This document shows, one piece after another, positions 18,039 to 26,432 of a stretch of 64,000 nt of DNA. The translations under genes and the position numbers were made by a program. This DNA comes from RFTU01 sp046094505 (GTDB taxonomy: Bacteria > Pseudomonadota > Gammaproteobacteria > Burkholderiales > Burkholderiaceae_C): positions 1-64,000 of the forward strand of contig JBJTHN010000026.1 in the NCBI GenBank assembly GCA_046094505.1. Reading direction: 5' to 3'. The stretch's first letter is position 1. The number at the start of each line of letters is the position of its first letter. The notes under the pieces are model-generated. The model saw only the letters and a program-made list of their open reading frames with translations. It did not search any database and was not told the origin of the DNA.

Positions 18039-18527
18039 ATGCCCATTCGCAATGCCCAAGCTGCCGACGCGCCCACCGTGGTGGCGCTGATCCACGAACT
18101 CGCGGCGTTTGAACAGCTCAGTCACCTGGTGAGCGTCACACCACAATCGCTGGCGCAGCACTTGTTTGGCCCGCAGCCGGCTGCACAGTGTGTGGTGTTC
18201 GAGCAGGGGACTGAGATCGTGGCCTTTGCCCTCTTCTTCCACAACTTCTCAACCTTCTTGGGTCAACCCGGCTTGTACCTGGAAGACCTCTATGTGCGGC
18301 CCGCCTATCGGGGTCAGGGCATTGGCCGCTCGCTGCTTGTCCACTTGGCGGGCCTGGCGCGTGACCGCGGATGCGGCCGCTTCGAGTGGAGCGTGCTCGA
18401 CTGGAACGCCAACGCCATTGCCTTGTACGAGAAGCTGGGTGCCACCGTGATGCCCGATTGGCGCATCTGCCGGGTCACCGGGCCCGGCTTGCAGACCTTG
18501 GCCGCTGCGGGGGGCGTGGCCTCATGA
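18039..18527 (+). CDS. GNAT family N-acetyltransferase, diamine-acetyltransferase-like
   Basis: The 162-residue protein carries the spermidine/spermine acetyltransferase-type signature FFHNFSTFLGQPGLYLEDLYVRPAYRGQGIGRSLL at about residues 66-100. It includes the acetyl-CoA pyrophosphate loop RGQGIG, followed by WNANAIALYEKLGA near the C-terminus. It would transfer acetyl from acetyl-CoA to an amine; the SSAT-like signature suggests polyamine or small-amine substrates, but homologues vary. The start at 18039 (MPIRNAQ) is chosen over an upstream in-frame GTG because the family N-terminus begins there. Its stop overlaps the next gene by 4 bp (ATGA). Confidence 0.88.
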   Translation: MPIRNAQAADAPTVVALIHELAAFEQLSHLVSVTPQSLAQHLFGPQPAAQCVVFEQGTEIVAFALFFHNFSTFLGQPGLYLEDLYVRPAYRGQGIGRSLLVHLAGLARDRGCGRFEWSVLDWNANAIALYEKLGATVMPDWRICRVTGPGLQTLAAAGGVAS

Positions 18528-20302
18528 ACGCAGCGCTTCGCGAAGTCGACCAGTACCCAAGCCTGCACGGCCAGTTCCACTGGGAGGTGCCCGCTGACTT
18601 CAACATCGCCGAGGTCTGCGGCCGGCGCTGGGCGAAGCAGTCACCCGATGCGGTGGCCATCATCCAAGAAACCGAGCGGGCCTTTGAAGGCGGGCCCGTG
18701 GCGCGGTGCACATACGGCGAGTTGCAGGCCCAGGCCAACCGGCTCAGCCATGCCCTGACCACGGCCGGCGTCCGGCGTGGCGACCGCGTCGCGGTGATCC
18801 TGCCGCAGCGCATCGAAACCGCGGTGGCGCACCTGGCCTTGTACCAAATGGGTGCCGTGGCCATGCCGCTGTCCATCCTGTTTGGCCCAGAAGCGCTGGA
18901 GTACCGCCTGCAGGATTCCGAAGCCGTGGCCGCCATTGCAGACGAAACGTCTTTGGATGTGCTGTTGGGGGTACTGCCCCAGTGCCCCACGGTACGCCAG
19001 GTGATAGCCGCAGGCGCTGTGCGTGCGGCACCGCCGCCGGGCTGTACCGCTGCACTGCTGTCCTGGCAAAGCGCCTTGGCCGAGCGGCCGGACCGCTACA
19101 CCGCGGTGAAGACCAAGGCTGACGAAGCCGCCGTTCTCATCTACACGAGTGGTACCACCGGCCCGCCCAAGGGAGCCCTGATTCCGCACCGCGCGCTGAT
19201 CGGCAACCTCAGCGGCTTCGTGTGCAGCCAGAACTGGTTTCCACACGTGGCACGCGACCCCCACACGGGCGATCAACCGCCCCCGGTGTTCTGGTCCCCG
19301 GCCGACTGGGCCTGGACGGGTGGGCTGATGGATGCCCTGCTGCCCACGCTGTACTTCGGCCGAACCATCGTGGGCTACCAGGGGCGCTTCTCGGCCGACC
19401 GTGCCTTCGAAATCCTGCAGCGCCACCGCGTCACCCACAGCTTCTTGTTCCCCACGGCTCTCAAAGCCATGATGAAGGCACAGCCCAAGCCCCGCGCACA
19501 CTACCGGCTGCACTTGCGCGCCATCATGAGCGCAGGCGAGGCCGTCGGCGATGCCGTGTTCAACTGGTGCCAGCGTGCCCTGGGGGTCACGGTCAACGAG
19601 ATGTTCGGCCAGACCGAAATCAACTACATCGTGGGCAACTGCACCCTGAGCCTGGATGCGTCGGGGCGTGTGCAGGCCGGCTGGCCCGCGCGTGCAGGCA
19701 GCATGGGCCGTGCCTACCCCGGCCACCGGGTCGCCGTGATCGATGAGCACGGCCATGAATGCCCGCGGGGGACCCCGGGCGATGTGGCGGTTCACCGGCT
19801 GGACGTCCACGGCCGGCCCGACCCCGTGTTCTTCCTGGGCTACTGGAAGCGCGAGCAGGCCACGCGCGACAAATACACCGGTGACCCCATGGACAGTTGG
19901 TGCCGAACCGGCGACACCGCGATCATGGACGAAGAGGGTTACCTCTGGTACCAAGGGCGCAGCGACGACATGTTCAAGGCGGCCGGCTACCGCATCGGCC
20001 CCAGCGAGATCGAGAACTGCCTCGTCAAGCATCCGGCGGTGGCCAATGCAGCCGTGGTGCCCAAGCCTGACGCGCAGCGCGGCGCGGTGGTCAAGGCCTA
20101 CATCGTGCTGGCAGCGGGCCATGCACCCAGTGCGGCACTCGTGCAAGCGCTGCAGCACCATGTGCGCGGCAAGCTGGCGCCGTATGAGTACCCCAAGGAC
20201 ATCGAATTCATCGACAGCCTGCCCATGACCACCACCGGCAAGGTACAGCGCCGCTTGCTGCGGCTGCAGGAAGAGGAGCGGGCCCGCGCTGCGGGTCTGT
20301 GA
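18524..20302 (+). CDS. AMP-dependent acyl-CoA synthetase
   Basis: The 592-residue protein has all core ligase motifs: LIYTSGTTGPPKGALIPHR (A3 loop), FWSPADWAWTGGLMDALLP, NEMFGQTEINYIVG (A5), WCRTGDTAIMDEEGYLWYQGRSDDMFKAAGYRI (A7/A8) and the terminal TTTGKVQRRLLR with the catalytic Lys. It resembles the acetyl/medium-chain acyl-CoA synthetase branch (SPADWAW motif). It would activate a short or medium carboxylate to its CoA ester in the cytoplasm. The start overlaps the GNAT stop by 4 bp, so the two are translationally coupled; an acetyltransferase tied to an acyl-CoA synthetase could also modify that Lys, but the GNAT type here does not specifically support this. Confidence 0.9.
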   Translation: MNAALREVDQYPSLHGQFHWEVPADFNIAEVCGRRWAKQSPDAVAIIQETERAFEGGPVARCTYGELQAQANRLSHALTTAGVRRGDRVAVILPQRIETAVAHLALYQMGAVAMPLSILFGPEALEYRLQDSEAVAAIADETSLDVLLGVLPQCPTVRQVIAAGAVRAAPPPGCTAALLSWQSALAERPDRYTAVKTKADEAAVLIYTSGTTGPPKGALIPHRALIGNLSGFVCSQNWFPHVARDPHTGDQPPPVFWSPADWAWTGGLMDALLPTLYFGRTIVGYQGRFSADRAFEILQRHRVTHSFLFPTALKAMMKAQPKPRAHYRLHLRAIMSAGEAVGDAVFNWCQRALGVTVNEMFGQTEINYIVGNCTLSLDASGRVQAGWPARAGSMGRAYPGHRVAVIDEHGHECPRGTPGDVAVHRLDVHGRPDPVFFLGYWKREQATRDKYTGDPMDSWCRTGDTAIMDEEGYLWYQGRSDDMFKAAGYRIGPSEIENCLVKHPAVANAAVVPKPDAQRGAVVKAYIVLAAGHAPSAALVQALQHHVRGKLAPYEYPKDIEFIDSLPMTTTGKVQRRLLRLQEEERARAAGL

Positions 20303-20332
20303 GGCCCTTTCATTCAACCGAGAACTGCCAAT

Positions 20333-21397
20333 ATGGACAAGACCACCCTGGGCCGCAGTGACCTGGAGGTCTCCCGCATTTGCCTGGGCACCATGACCTT
20401 TGGTGAACAGACCAAGGAAGCCCAAGCCCACCGCATCCTGGACGCAGCGCTGGAGGCGGGCATCAACTTTCTGGACACCGCCGAGATGTACGCCGTGCCG
20501 GCCACCCGCGAAAGCTTTGGCAAAACCGAGACCATCATCGGCAACTGGTTTGAGCAACGCCCCGGTGCGCGGCACAAGGTGGTCTTGGCCAGCAAGATTG
20601 CAGGGCCCTCGCGCAACATGGACTGGATCCGCAACGGCGCCTCCGACCTCAAGCCCGAAGACTTCAAGGCGGCCTGCGACGCCAGCCTGAAGCGCTTGAA
20701 GACCGATGTCATCGACCTCTACCAGATCCACTGGCCCAACCGCAACGCGCCGGTCTTCGGCCAGCTTTACTACGACCCCTCGAAGAACAAGCCGCAGACC
20801 TCCGTCGAGGCCCAACTGCGGGCCCTGCAAGACCTGGTGAAGGCCGGCAAGGTGCGACACATCGGTTTGTCCAACGAAACTCCGTGGGGCCTCAGTGAGT
20901 TTCTGCGCCTGGCGCAGGAGCACGGCCTGCCGCGGGTGCAGTCGGTGCAGAACCCCTACTGCCTGGTCAACCGCGTGGTCGACAACGGATTGGATGAAGT
21001 GATGCACCGCAGCGAGGTGTCCTTGCTGGCCTACTCGCCCTTGGGGTTTGGCACCCTCACCGGCAAGTACGACGACCACGGCATCATTCCTTCAGACCTG
21101 GATGATGCACCGCGCCTGTCCCGCTTCGAGACCATGCGCAAGCAGCGTTGGGCACGCCTGGAAACCCTGGCGGCTGCGCGGCGCTACAACGCCGTGGCCT
21201 GGGAGAACGGCCTGAAGCCGTATGAGATGGCCCTGGCGTTTTGCTACCGCAATTGGCGCGTGGCCTCCACCATCATCGGTGTGCGCACGTTGGAGCAGTT
21301 GCAGCAGTGCGTGCAGGCCTGGTCGGTGGAACTCCCGCCCGAGGTGCTGGAGGCCATCGACCGCATTCGTCGGGAACACCACGACCCAGCGCAGTGA
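20333..21397 (+). CDS. Aldo/keto reductase, Tas-like
   Basis: The 354-residue protein is an NADPH-dependent aldo/keto reductase close to E. coli Tas. Shared features are LGTMTFGEQTKEAQAHRILDAAL at the N-terminus, FLDTAEMYAVPATRES (Asp and Tyr of the catalytic tetrad), VVLASKIAGPSRNMDWIR (Lys) and LYQIHWPNRN (His). The C-terminal cofactor segment STIIGVRTLEQLQQCVQAW binds the 2'-phosphate of NADPH. The substrate is unknown. It follows the acyl-CoA synthetase by 30 bp on the same strand. Confidence 0.9.
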   Translation: MDKTTLGRSDLEVSRICLGTMTFGEQTKEAQAHRILDAALEAGINFLDTAEMYAVPATRESFGKTETIIGNWFEQRPGARHKVVLASKIAGPSRNMDWIRNGASDLKPEDFKAACDASLKRLKTDVIDLYQIHWPNRNAPVFGQLYYDPSKNKPQTSVEAQLRALQDLVKAGKVRHIGLSNETPWGLSEFLRLAQEHGLPRVQSVQNPYCLVNRVVDNGLDEVMHRSEVSLLAYSPLGFGTLTGKYDDHGIIPSDLDDAPRLSRFETMRKQRWARLETLAAARRYNAVAWENGLKPYEMALAFCYRNWRVASTIIGVRTLEQLQQCVQAWSVELPPEVLEAIDRIRREHHDPAQ

Positions 21398-21421
21398 TCC
21401 CAGCGGGTGGGCAGGGCATCC

Positions 21422-21928
21422 ATGGCCAAGAAGGACAAGCACGTCAGCGAAACACCGGCGACCCAGTGGCTCAAGGCCCACGGGGTGACGTATACCGAGC
21501 ACGCCTACGGCTATCTGGAACACGGTGGAACGGCTGAATCGGCCCGCCAACTCGGCTGGGACGAGCACGCCGTCATCAAGACCCTGGTCATGCAGGACGA
21601 GCAGGCACAGCCCCTGGTGGTGCTGATGCACGGGGACTGCACCGTCAGCACCAAGGCCTTGGCACGTGCCATCGGATGCAAGTCGGTGGAGCCCTGCAAG
21701 CCCGAGGTGGCCCAACGCCACAGCGGCTATCTCGTGGGGGGCACATCGCCCTTTGGCTTTCGAAAGGCCGTGCCGGTCTACGCGCAGGCCACCATCTTCG
21801 ACCTCCCCCGCATCCTCATCAACGGCGGGCGGCGCGGGTTTTTAGTGGGCATCGAGCCGTCTGTGTTGAGCCAGGTGCTGGGGGCACAGGCTGTGTCCTG
21901 TGCTTTGGCGCAGAATCGCAGCAGTTAG
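21422..21928 (+). CDS. ybaK: Cys-tRNA(Pro) deacylase YbaK/EbsC
   Basis: The 168-residue protein is a free-standing INS-superfamily editing domain: TPATQWLKAHGVTYTEHAYGYLEHGGTAESARQLG, then VIKTLVMQDE with the conserved Lys used for tRNA and substrate handling, then GYLVGGTSPFG and RILINGGRRGFLVGI. It removes cysteine wrongly attached to tRNA-Pro. The ATG at 21422 follows AGGG; an in-frame GTG at 21407 adds only five non-conserved residues. The gene lies 24 bp behind the Tas-like gene, with no functional link evident. Confidence 0.93.
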   Translation: MAKKDKHVSETPATQWLKAHGVTYTEHAYGYLEHGGTAESARQLGWDEHAVIKTLVMQDEQAQPLVVLMHGDCTVSTKALARAIGCKSVEPCKPEVAQRHSGYLVGGTSPFGFRKAVPVYAQATIFDLPRILINGGRRGFLVGIEPSVLSQVLGAQAVSCALAQNRSS

Positions 21929-21974
21929 CCCGGCATCGAATCAAGCACTCCACGCTTCTTGAGCACGCAACAAC

Positions 21975-22964
21975 ATGTCCACCATGCAATACCGTTCATT
22001 GGGCCGCAGCGGCCTGCGCGTCAGCGCGCTGTCCTTGGGTTCTTGGGTCACGTATCACAACCAGGTCGATGCAGCGGCGGCGGTTGAGATGATGGCCGCC
22101 GCCTATGACGCGGGGGTGAACTTCTTCGACAACGCCGAGGTCTATGCCGGTGGGCGCAGCGAGGAGGTGATGGGGCTGGCGCTGCAGCAATTGAAGTGGC
22201 CGCGCCTGAACTACATCGTGAGCACCAAGTTCTTCTGGGGCCTGGACCGCAACGGAGAAGCCGTCAACCGCAAGGATACGCTCAACCGCAAGTACCTGAT
22301 GCAGGCCATGGATGGCAGCCTGCGGCGCTTCGGGCTGGAGCACATCGACCTGGTCTATTGCCACCGGCCCGATCCGAACACGCCGATTGAAGAGACCGCG
22401 CGGGCCATGAACGACATCATCGTTCAGGGCAAGGCGCTGTACTGGGGCACCAGTGAGTGGAGCGCTGCCGACATTCGAGCGGCCTGGGAACTGTGCGACC
22501 GCCATGGATGGCACAAGCCTGTGATGGAGCAGCCCGAATACAACCTGTTCCGACGCAAGCGGGTGGAGCAGGAGTACGCGCGGCTGTACCAAGACACAGG
22601 CCTGGGCCTGACCACCTGGAGCCCCTTGGCCAGTGGTCTGCTCACGGGCAAGTACAGCCAGGGCATTCCTGAGGGCAGCCGAGGCGCCCTGCCCGACATG
22701 GCGTGGATGCAAGCCAAGCTCACCGATGCGGCGCGCAATGCGGCGGTGGCGCAGCTGCAGCCCCTTGCCCAAGAGTTGGGCTGCTCCGTGGCCCAGTTGG
22801 CCATCGCCTGGGCAGCCCACAACCCGCGCGTGTCCACCGTGATCATGGGCGCTTCACGGGTGAGCCAGTTGCAGGACAACCTGGGCGCGCTGGAGGTGTT
22901 ACCCAAGCTCAGCACCGAGCTCGTGGCACGGATCGAGGCCATCACCGCGCCGCTGGCGCAGTAG
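21975..22964 (+). CDS. Aldo/keto reductase, potassium-channel beta-subunit-like (YghZ group)
   Basis: The 329-residue protein matches the Kv-beta/YghZ branch of aldo/keto reductases: YRSLGRSGLRVSALSLGSWVTY, NFFDNAEVYAGGRSEEVMG (Asp and Tyr), YIVSTKFFWG (Lys), DLVYCHRPDPNTPIEET (His) and TTWSPLASGLLTGKY. The cofactor end is VSTVIMGASRVSQLQDNL. Relatives reduce aldehydes such as methylglyoxal. The gene follows ybaK by 46 bp. It is only about 25 percent identical by eye to the Tas-like neighbour, so the pair is not a recent duplication. Confidence 0.9.
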   Translation: MSTMQYRSLGRSGLRVSALSLGSWVTYHNQVDAAAAVEMMAAAYDAGVNFFDNAEVYAGGRSEEVMGLALQQLKWPRLNYIVSTKFFWGLDRNGEAVNRKDTLNRKYLMQAMDGSLRRFGLEHIDLVYCHRPDPNTPIEETARAMNDIIVQGKALYWGTSEWSAADIRAAWELCDRHGWHKPVMEQPEYNLFRRKRVEQEYARLYQDTGLGLTTWSPLASGLLTGKYSQGIPEGSRGALPDMAWMQAKLTDAARNAAVAQLQPLAQELGCSVAQLAIAWAAHNPRVSTVIMGASRVSQLQDNLGALEVLPKLSTELVARIEAITAPLAQ

Positions 22965-23322
22965 GCGAAGGTGTCGGGCGAACTGGTGCACCTGCAAGTC
23001 CCACGGCCGGTCGCCATTGATGCGAATATCGGCACGGTCCAGCAGGCGCTGGGCTTGGACCCATGCACTGCGATCTCCCCCTTCGTGCACCGTGCTCGTC
23101 CGCGCCCAGGCGGGGGGCATGCGGTGGTGCAGGGCCAGGCTCGGAGCCGTGCCCGTTTTGTTAAGAACGGTCTGTGGGTCAGAAGGGGGTGTCATGCCCC
23201 AGGATGTTGGGGCCAGTTCCGCCTCGGGGCCCTGAGCGTGCTCACGGGTGGGCGCGGTGGGCTGGTGAGGTCGTCAGCGGCCTTGATCCACCATGATCCA
23301 CACCAAGCAACCTTGAGCGGCC
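22965..23322. other. Gene-poor gap between the aldo/keto reductase and DUF3422 genes
   Basis: This 358-bp stretch holds no intact gene I can support. Its only recognisable content is the minus-strand remnant listed at 22980-23063. The two flanking genes end towards each other. No terminator with a T-run and no repeat was seen. Confidence 0.5.
22980..23063 (-). pseudogene. Short remnant resembling the N-terminus of a cyclopropane-fatty-acyl-phospholipid synthase
   Basis: A minus-strand frame reads WVQAQRLLDRADIRINGDRP followed by WDLQVHQF. Cfa-type synthases have near their N-terminus a segment of the form LL-x-x-A-x-I-x-I-N-G-x-x-P-x-D-I-x-V-x-x-P, after which FxRVL and GSLGLGESYMDGWW follow. 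Here the resemblance stops after about 28 residues and the frame runs on into the antisense of the aldo/keto reductase. The methyltransferase domain is absent. The match is short and could be chance. Confidence 0.35.
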
Positions 23323-24714
23323 TCACTTCTCCAAGCGCTGGCGCACCCGGCGCACCAGGGCGTACACCAAGCCCACCACCGGCAAGATGGCAACCGCGGT
23401 GACCACATCGGGTTGCAGCGTGACGCTGCCAAACAGGTGCGCGCCCTTCATCGCCTTGGCCACGTAGGCCACGATGCTGATGGTGTAGTAGCTGATGGCC
23501 ACCACCGACAGGCCTTCCACCGTTTGCTGCAGGCGCAGTTGCAGCTTTTGACGGTGGGCCAGCGATCGGAACAGTTCCTGGTTGTTGGCCTCGCGCTGCG
23601 CCTCCACGCGAACCCGGGCCAGGTCGACGGCACGGTTGATCCGGTCGGCGATGTCCGTGATGCGTGCATCGGTGCTTTCACACAGGGCCATGGCCGGCGC
23701 AAACCGGCGGTTGAAGAAACCGGCCAGCTTTTGCAGGCCCAGCAGACGCTCTTCCCGCAGGTCGGACAAGCGCTGAAGCACGATGCGGTGGTAGGCCCGT
23801 GTCGCAGACAAACGGTATCGCGTTCGGGCTGCACCGTGCTCGATTTCAGCGGCCAGCCGCAGGAGCGAATCGAAAGCCGCTGCGTCGTCCAGGGTGCGTG
23901 CGCCGGCCATGTCGTCCACGATGGTCTGCAGCTGTGCTTCGATCTGGCTCAGGAATTGGGCTTCGTTTTGGGCCACCGGAAACCCCAGCATGGCCAGCAT
24001 GCGGTAAGCCTCAATCTCACAGACCCGCTGCACATCACGGGCCAGCCGGTCCGGCGTGAGCCCCATGTCGGCCAAGATGAAGCGGGTGAAGCCGTCGCGG
24101 CCCAGCCGCAGGTCTGTCATCACCGCCGCTTGCCCGTCGGACACGCGCGCAGCCAGCAAAGCCGCCGAGTCGTCTGCTGCGCCAGAGTCGCCCAGCATGG
24201 AGGCGTGCAGGATGTGGCTGAACCGCTCCAGCCCTGCATCGTCGGCTTTGAGGATCACCACATGCGCAGCGGCCAGCATGGGCGTGTCGGCAATATCCCG
24301 AATGAAGGAAGCGGGCAAGGCCTCCATGGCGCGCGAGCCCAGCAGGGCCGCTTGCAGCGCCGGCGTGTCGGCCGCATCGGGTGCGGCCAGACCCGCGCAC
24401 AGCTGCCAGCTGATGAACTCACCATGCCGCTCGAACTTCAGATCGAAGGCCTCAGACTTCACCACGAAGTGGCGCGCACCCGCGTCGGGGGTGGGGTGCC
24501 CGATGGTGGAACACAGCTGGTGCAGGGCCTGTAGGGCGCGCGCCGGATCCATCTGGTGCTGCGCCCAGTAGGACACCACGCCAGGTGAACGCGCCGGCAT
24601 GGCCGGCCGGGCGTGCAGTTCTTCGTGCAACTCCACATGCGCACGTACAGGCCATGTGGCGCCCCCCGCCGCTGTGCCGGGGGTGGGTACAGCGGTGATC
24701 AAGGGTTCGGTCAT
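23323..24714 (-). CDS. DUF3422 family membrane protein
   Basis: The 463-residue protein matches DUF3422: an N-terminal segment ELHARPAMPARSPGVVSYWA, HFVVKSEAFDLKFERHGEFISW, a long helical middle, and a coiled-coil-like stretch of about residues 320-395 (RLSDLREERLLGLQKLAGFFNRRF...RQKLQLRLQQTVEGL). Two transmembrane helices follow near the C-terminus (about 398-419 and 435-456). Function is not known for the family. The basic tail RRVRQRLEK probably faces the cytoplasm. The start at 24714 (MTEPL) is preferred over one 6 codons upstream. It is divergent from plsY across only 35 bp, so the two promoters must overlap. Confidence 0.85.
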   Translation of the reverse strand: MTEPLITAVPTPGTAAGGATWPVRAHVELHEELHARPAMPARSPGVVSYWAQHQMDPARALQALHQLCSTIGHPTPDAGARHFVVKSEAFDLKFERHGEFISWQLCAGLAAPDAADTPALQAALLGSRAMEALPASFIRDIADTPMLAAAHVVILKADDAGLERFSHILHASMLGDSGAADDSAALLAARVSDGQAAVMTDLRLGRDGFTRFILADMGLTPDRLARDVQRVCEIEAYRMLAMLGFPVAQNEAQFLSQIEAQLQTIVDDMAGARTLDDAAAFDSLLRLAAEIEHGAARTRYRLSATRAYHRIVLQRLSDLREERLLGLQKLAGFFNRRFAPAMALCESTDARITDIADRINRAVDLARVRVEAQREANNQELFRSLAHRQKLQLRLQQTVEGLSVVAISYYTISIVAYVAKAMKGAHLFGSVTLQPDVVTAVAILPVVGLVYALVRRVRQRLEK

Positions 24715-24749
24715 GACCGCATGATGCCCCATGTTTACACTTCGCGGTG

Positions 24750-25361
24750 ATGGAGAACCTGCAAACCCTCTGTGCCGTTCTGGCGGCCTACCTCACGGGC
24801 TCGCTGTCCTTTGCCGTGCTCGTCAGCCGCCTCATGGGCCTGGACGATCCGCGCACATACGGCTCGGGCAACCCGGGGGCCACCAACGTGCTGCGCTCAG
24901 GAAACAAGAAGGCCGCAGCCCTGACCCTGTTGCTCGATGCGCTCAAGGGGCTGGTGCCGGTGGCCCTTGCCGTGCACTTTCAGGCCCACCTGGGTTGGGA
25001 AGAAGGCACCGTAGCCCTCATCGGCTTGGCGGCCTTCCTGGGCCATCTGTGGCCTGTCTTCTTCCGCTTTCAGGGCGGCAAGGGTGTGGCCACGGCCGCC
25101 GGTGTGCTTATGGCCTTCAACCCCATATTGGGCGCAGCCACCTTGGCTTCGTGGCTGCTGATCGCCTACTTCTTTCGTTACTCCTCACTGGCCGCTTTGG
25201 TGGCCGCCGCCTTCGCGCCCTTCTATCACGCCCTCATCTGGGGTGGCAGTCCGGCCACCCTGGCCATTGCTGTCATAAGCCTGCTGCTGATCTGGCGCCA
25301 TGAGGGCAACATCCGCAAGCTCCTGGCCGGTACCGAGGGCAAGATCGGGCAAAAGTCCTGA
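24750..25361 (+). CDS. plsY: Glycerol-3-phosphate acyltransferase PlsY
   Basis: The 203-residue integral membrane protein has the three PlsY motifs. GSGNPGATNVLRSGNKKAA (about residues 36-54) is the phosphate-binding loop. GHLWPVFFRFQGGKGVAT (about 98-115) is the glycerol-phosphate site. HEGNIRKLLAGTEGKIG is near the C-terminus. Five hydrophobic helices surround these. It moves the acyl group from acyl-phosphate to glycerol 3-phosphate, the first step of phospholipid synthesis. GTG at 24747 precedes ATG at 24750; I chose the ATG. Confidence 0.96.
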   Translation: MENLQTLCAVLAAYLTGSLSFAVLVSRLMGLDDPRTYGSGNPGATNVLRSGNKKAAALTLLLDALKGLVPVALAVHFQAHLGWEEGTVALIGLAAFLGHLWPVFFRFQGGKGVATAAGVLMAFNPILGAATLASWLLIAYFFRYSSLAALVAAAFAPFYHALIWGGSPATLAIAVISLLLIWRHEGNIRKLLAGTEGKIGQKS

Positions 25362-25411
25362 GCGCCATTCAAGCGCACCACCCCAGTCAAACCACCCCAA
25401 CAAGGAACAAC

Positions 25412-25756
25412 ATGATCCAGCGATTCGATGTGGGCCCACGCATGAGCGAAATGGCCGTGCACAACGGCACGGTGTACCTGGCCGGCCAGGTGGCGGAAGA
25501 CGGCAGCCAAGACATCACCGGGCAAACACAGCAGGTCCTCAAGGCCATCGACGCGCTGTTGGCCCGTGCCGGCAGCGACAAGAGCAAGATCCTGCGGGCC
25601 CAGATCTTCATCAAGGACTTGGCTGACTTTGCAGCCATGAACGCCGTGTGGGAGGCTTGGGTGGTCCCGGGCCACACGCCACCGCGGGCCACGGTGAAGG
25701 CCGATCTGGCGCGGCCCGAGTGGAAGATTGAAGTGGTGGTGACCGCCGCCGTCTAG
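25412..25756 (+). CDS. RidA family protein (reactive imine/enamine deaminase type)
   Basis: The 114-residue protein has the RidA/YjgF fold: MAVHNGTVYLAGQVAEDGSQDITGQTQQVLKAIDALL, then KSKILRAQIFIKDLADFAAMNAVWEAWV, and HTPPRATVKADLARPEWKIEVVVTA. The Arg of PPRATV binds the carboxylate of the substrate in active RidA proteins. The final Glu in KIEVVV aligns with the conserved family Glu. It would hydrolyse 2-aminoacrylate or related imines, or belong to a subgroup with another substrate. It is 50 bp after plsY, and its stop is 4 bp from the convergent YciO-like gene. Confidence 0.9.
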   Translation: MIQRFDVGPRMSEMAVHNGTVYLAGQVAEDGSQDITGQTQQVLKAIDALLARAGSDKSKILRAQIFIKDLADFAAMNAVWEAWVVPGHTPPRATVKADLARPEWKIEVVVTAAV

Positions 25757-25760
25757 GCGT

Positions 25761-26399
25761 CTACGCCGATGGCGCCATCAGCCCCAGGGCTGCCGGGTCG
25801 CCACCCCCTTCGCGCAGCACCGCCGGCTCCTGGCCACTCAGGTCGATCACGGTGGTCGGCTCCAGGGAGCAGGCACCGGCATCCAGCACCACTTCGATGT
25901 GGCGTTCCAAGGCACGGCGGATCTCGGCCGGGTCGTTGAGCGCCGAATCCTGTTCGGGCAGGATGAGCGTGGCGCTCAACAGGGGCTGCCCCAGCCGCTC
26001 CAAGAGCGCTTGGGCCACCCGGTGTTGCGGCACGCGCAGCCCGATCGTGCGCCGAGAGGGGTGGCTCAATCGGCGCGGCACTTCCTTGGTCGCTTCCAGG
26101 ATGAAGGTGTAGGGGCCGGGTGTGCCCAGCTTGAGCAGCCGGTACTGCCGGTTGTCCACCCGCGCATAGGCGGCCAGTTCGCTGAGGTCTCGGCACATCA
26201 GGGTCAGGTGGTGGCGGTCGTCCACACCCCGCACGCGGCGCAGGCGCTCGGCTGCAGCCTTGTCGTCTAGGTGGCACACCAGCGCATAGCTGGAATCGGT
26301 GGGGATCGCTGCCAAACCGCCCTGGTCCAGGATGCGGGCCGTTTGGTCGATCAGGCGGGGCTGGGGGTTGTGTGGGTGGAGTTCGAAGTACTGCGCCAT
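25761..26399 (-). CDS. yciO: YciO/YrdC/Sua5 family protein (threonylcarbamoyl-AMP synthase fold)
   Basis: The 212-residue protein has the YrdC dsRNA/ATP-binding fold: RILDQGGLAAIPTDSSYALVCHLDD, RVRGVDDRHHLTLMCRDLSELAAYA, GPYTFILEATKEVPRRL, RTIGLRVPQHRVAQALLE and TTVIDLSG. The DSSYAL and LTLMCRDLSE features match the YciO branch rather than TsaC, whose KRPxxxPL motif is missing. YciO is a homologue of the t6A-forming TsaC with weak or uncertain activity. It forms a likely operon with the PHP phosphoesterase upstream (33-bp gap), an arrangement known from other proteobacteria. Confidence 0.88.
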   Translation of the reverse strand: MAQYFELHPHNPQPRLIDQTARILDQGGLAAIPTDSSYALVCHLDDKAAAERLRRVRGVDDRHHLTLMCRDLSELAAYARVDNRQYRLLKLGTPGPYTFILEATKEVPRRLSHPSRRTIGLRVPQHRVAQALLERLGQPLLSATLILPEQDSALNDPAEIRRALERHIEVVLDAGACSLEPTTVIDLSGQEPAVLREGGGDPAALGLMAPSA

Positions 26400-26432
26400 C
26401 GGTCCGCGGCCATCAGTGGTGATCGGGTTGGA

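Noticed and set aside
18641..21079. An 812-codon minus-strand frame opposite the acyl-CoA synthetase and Tas-like genes
   Set aside because: The plus strand carries complete ligase and aldo/keto reductase motifs over the same bases; the antisense product has no recognisable feature.
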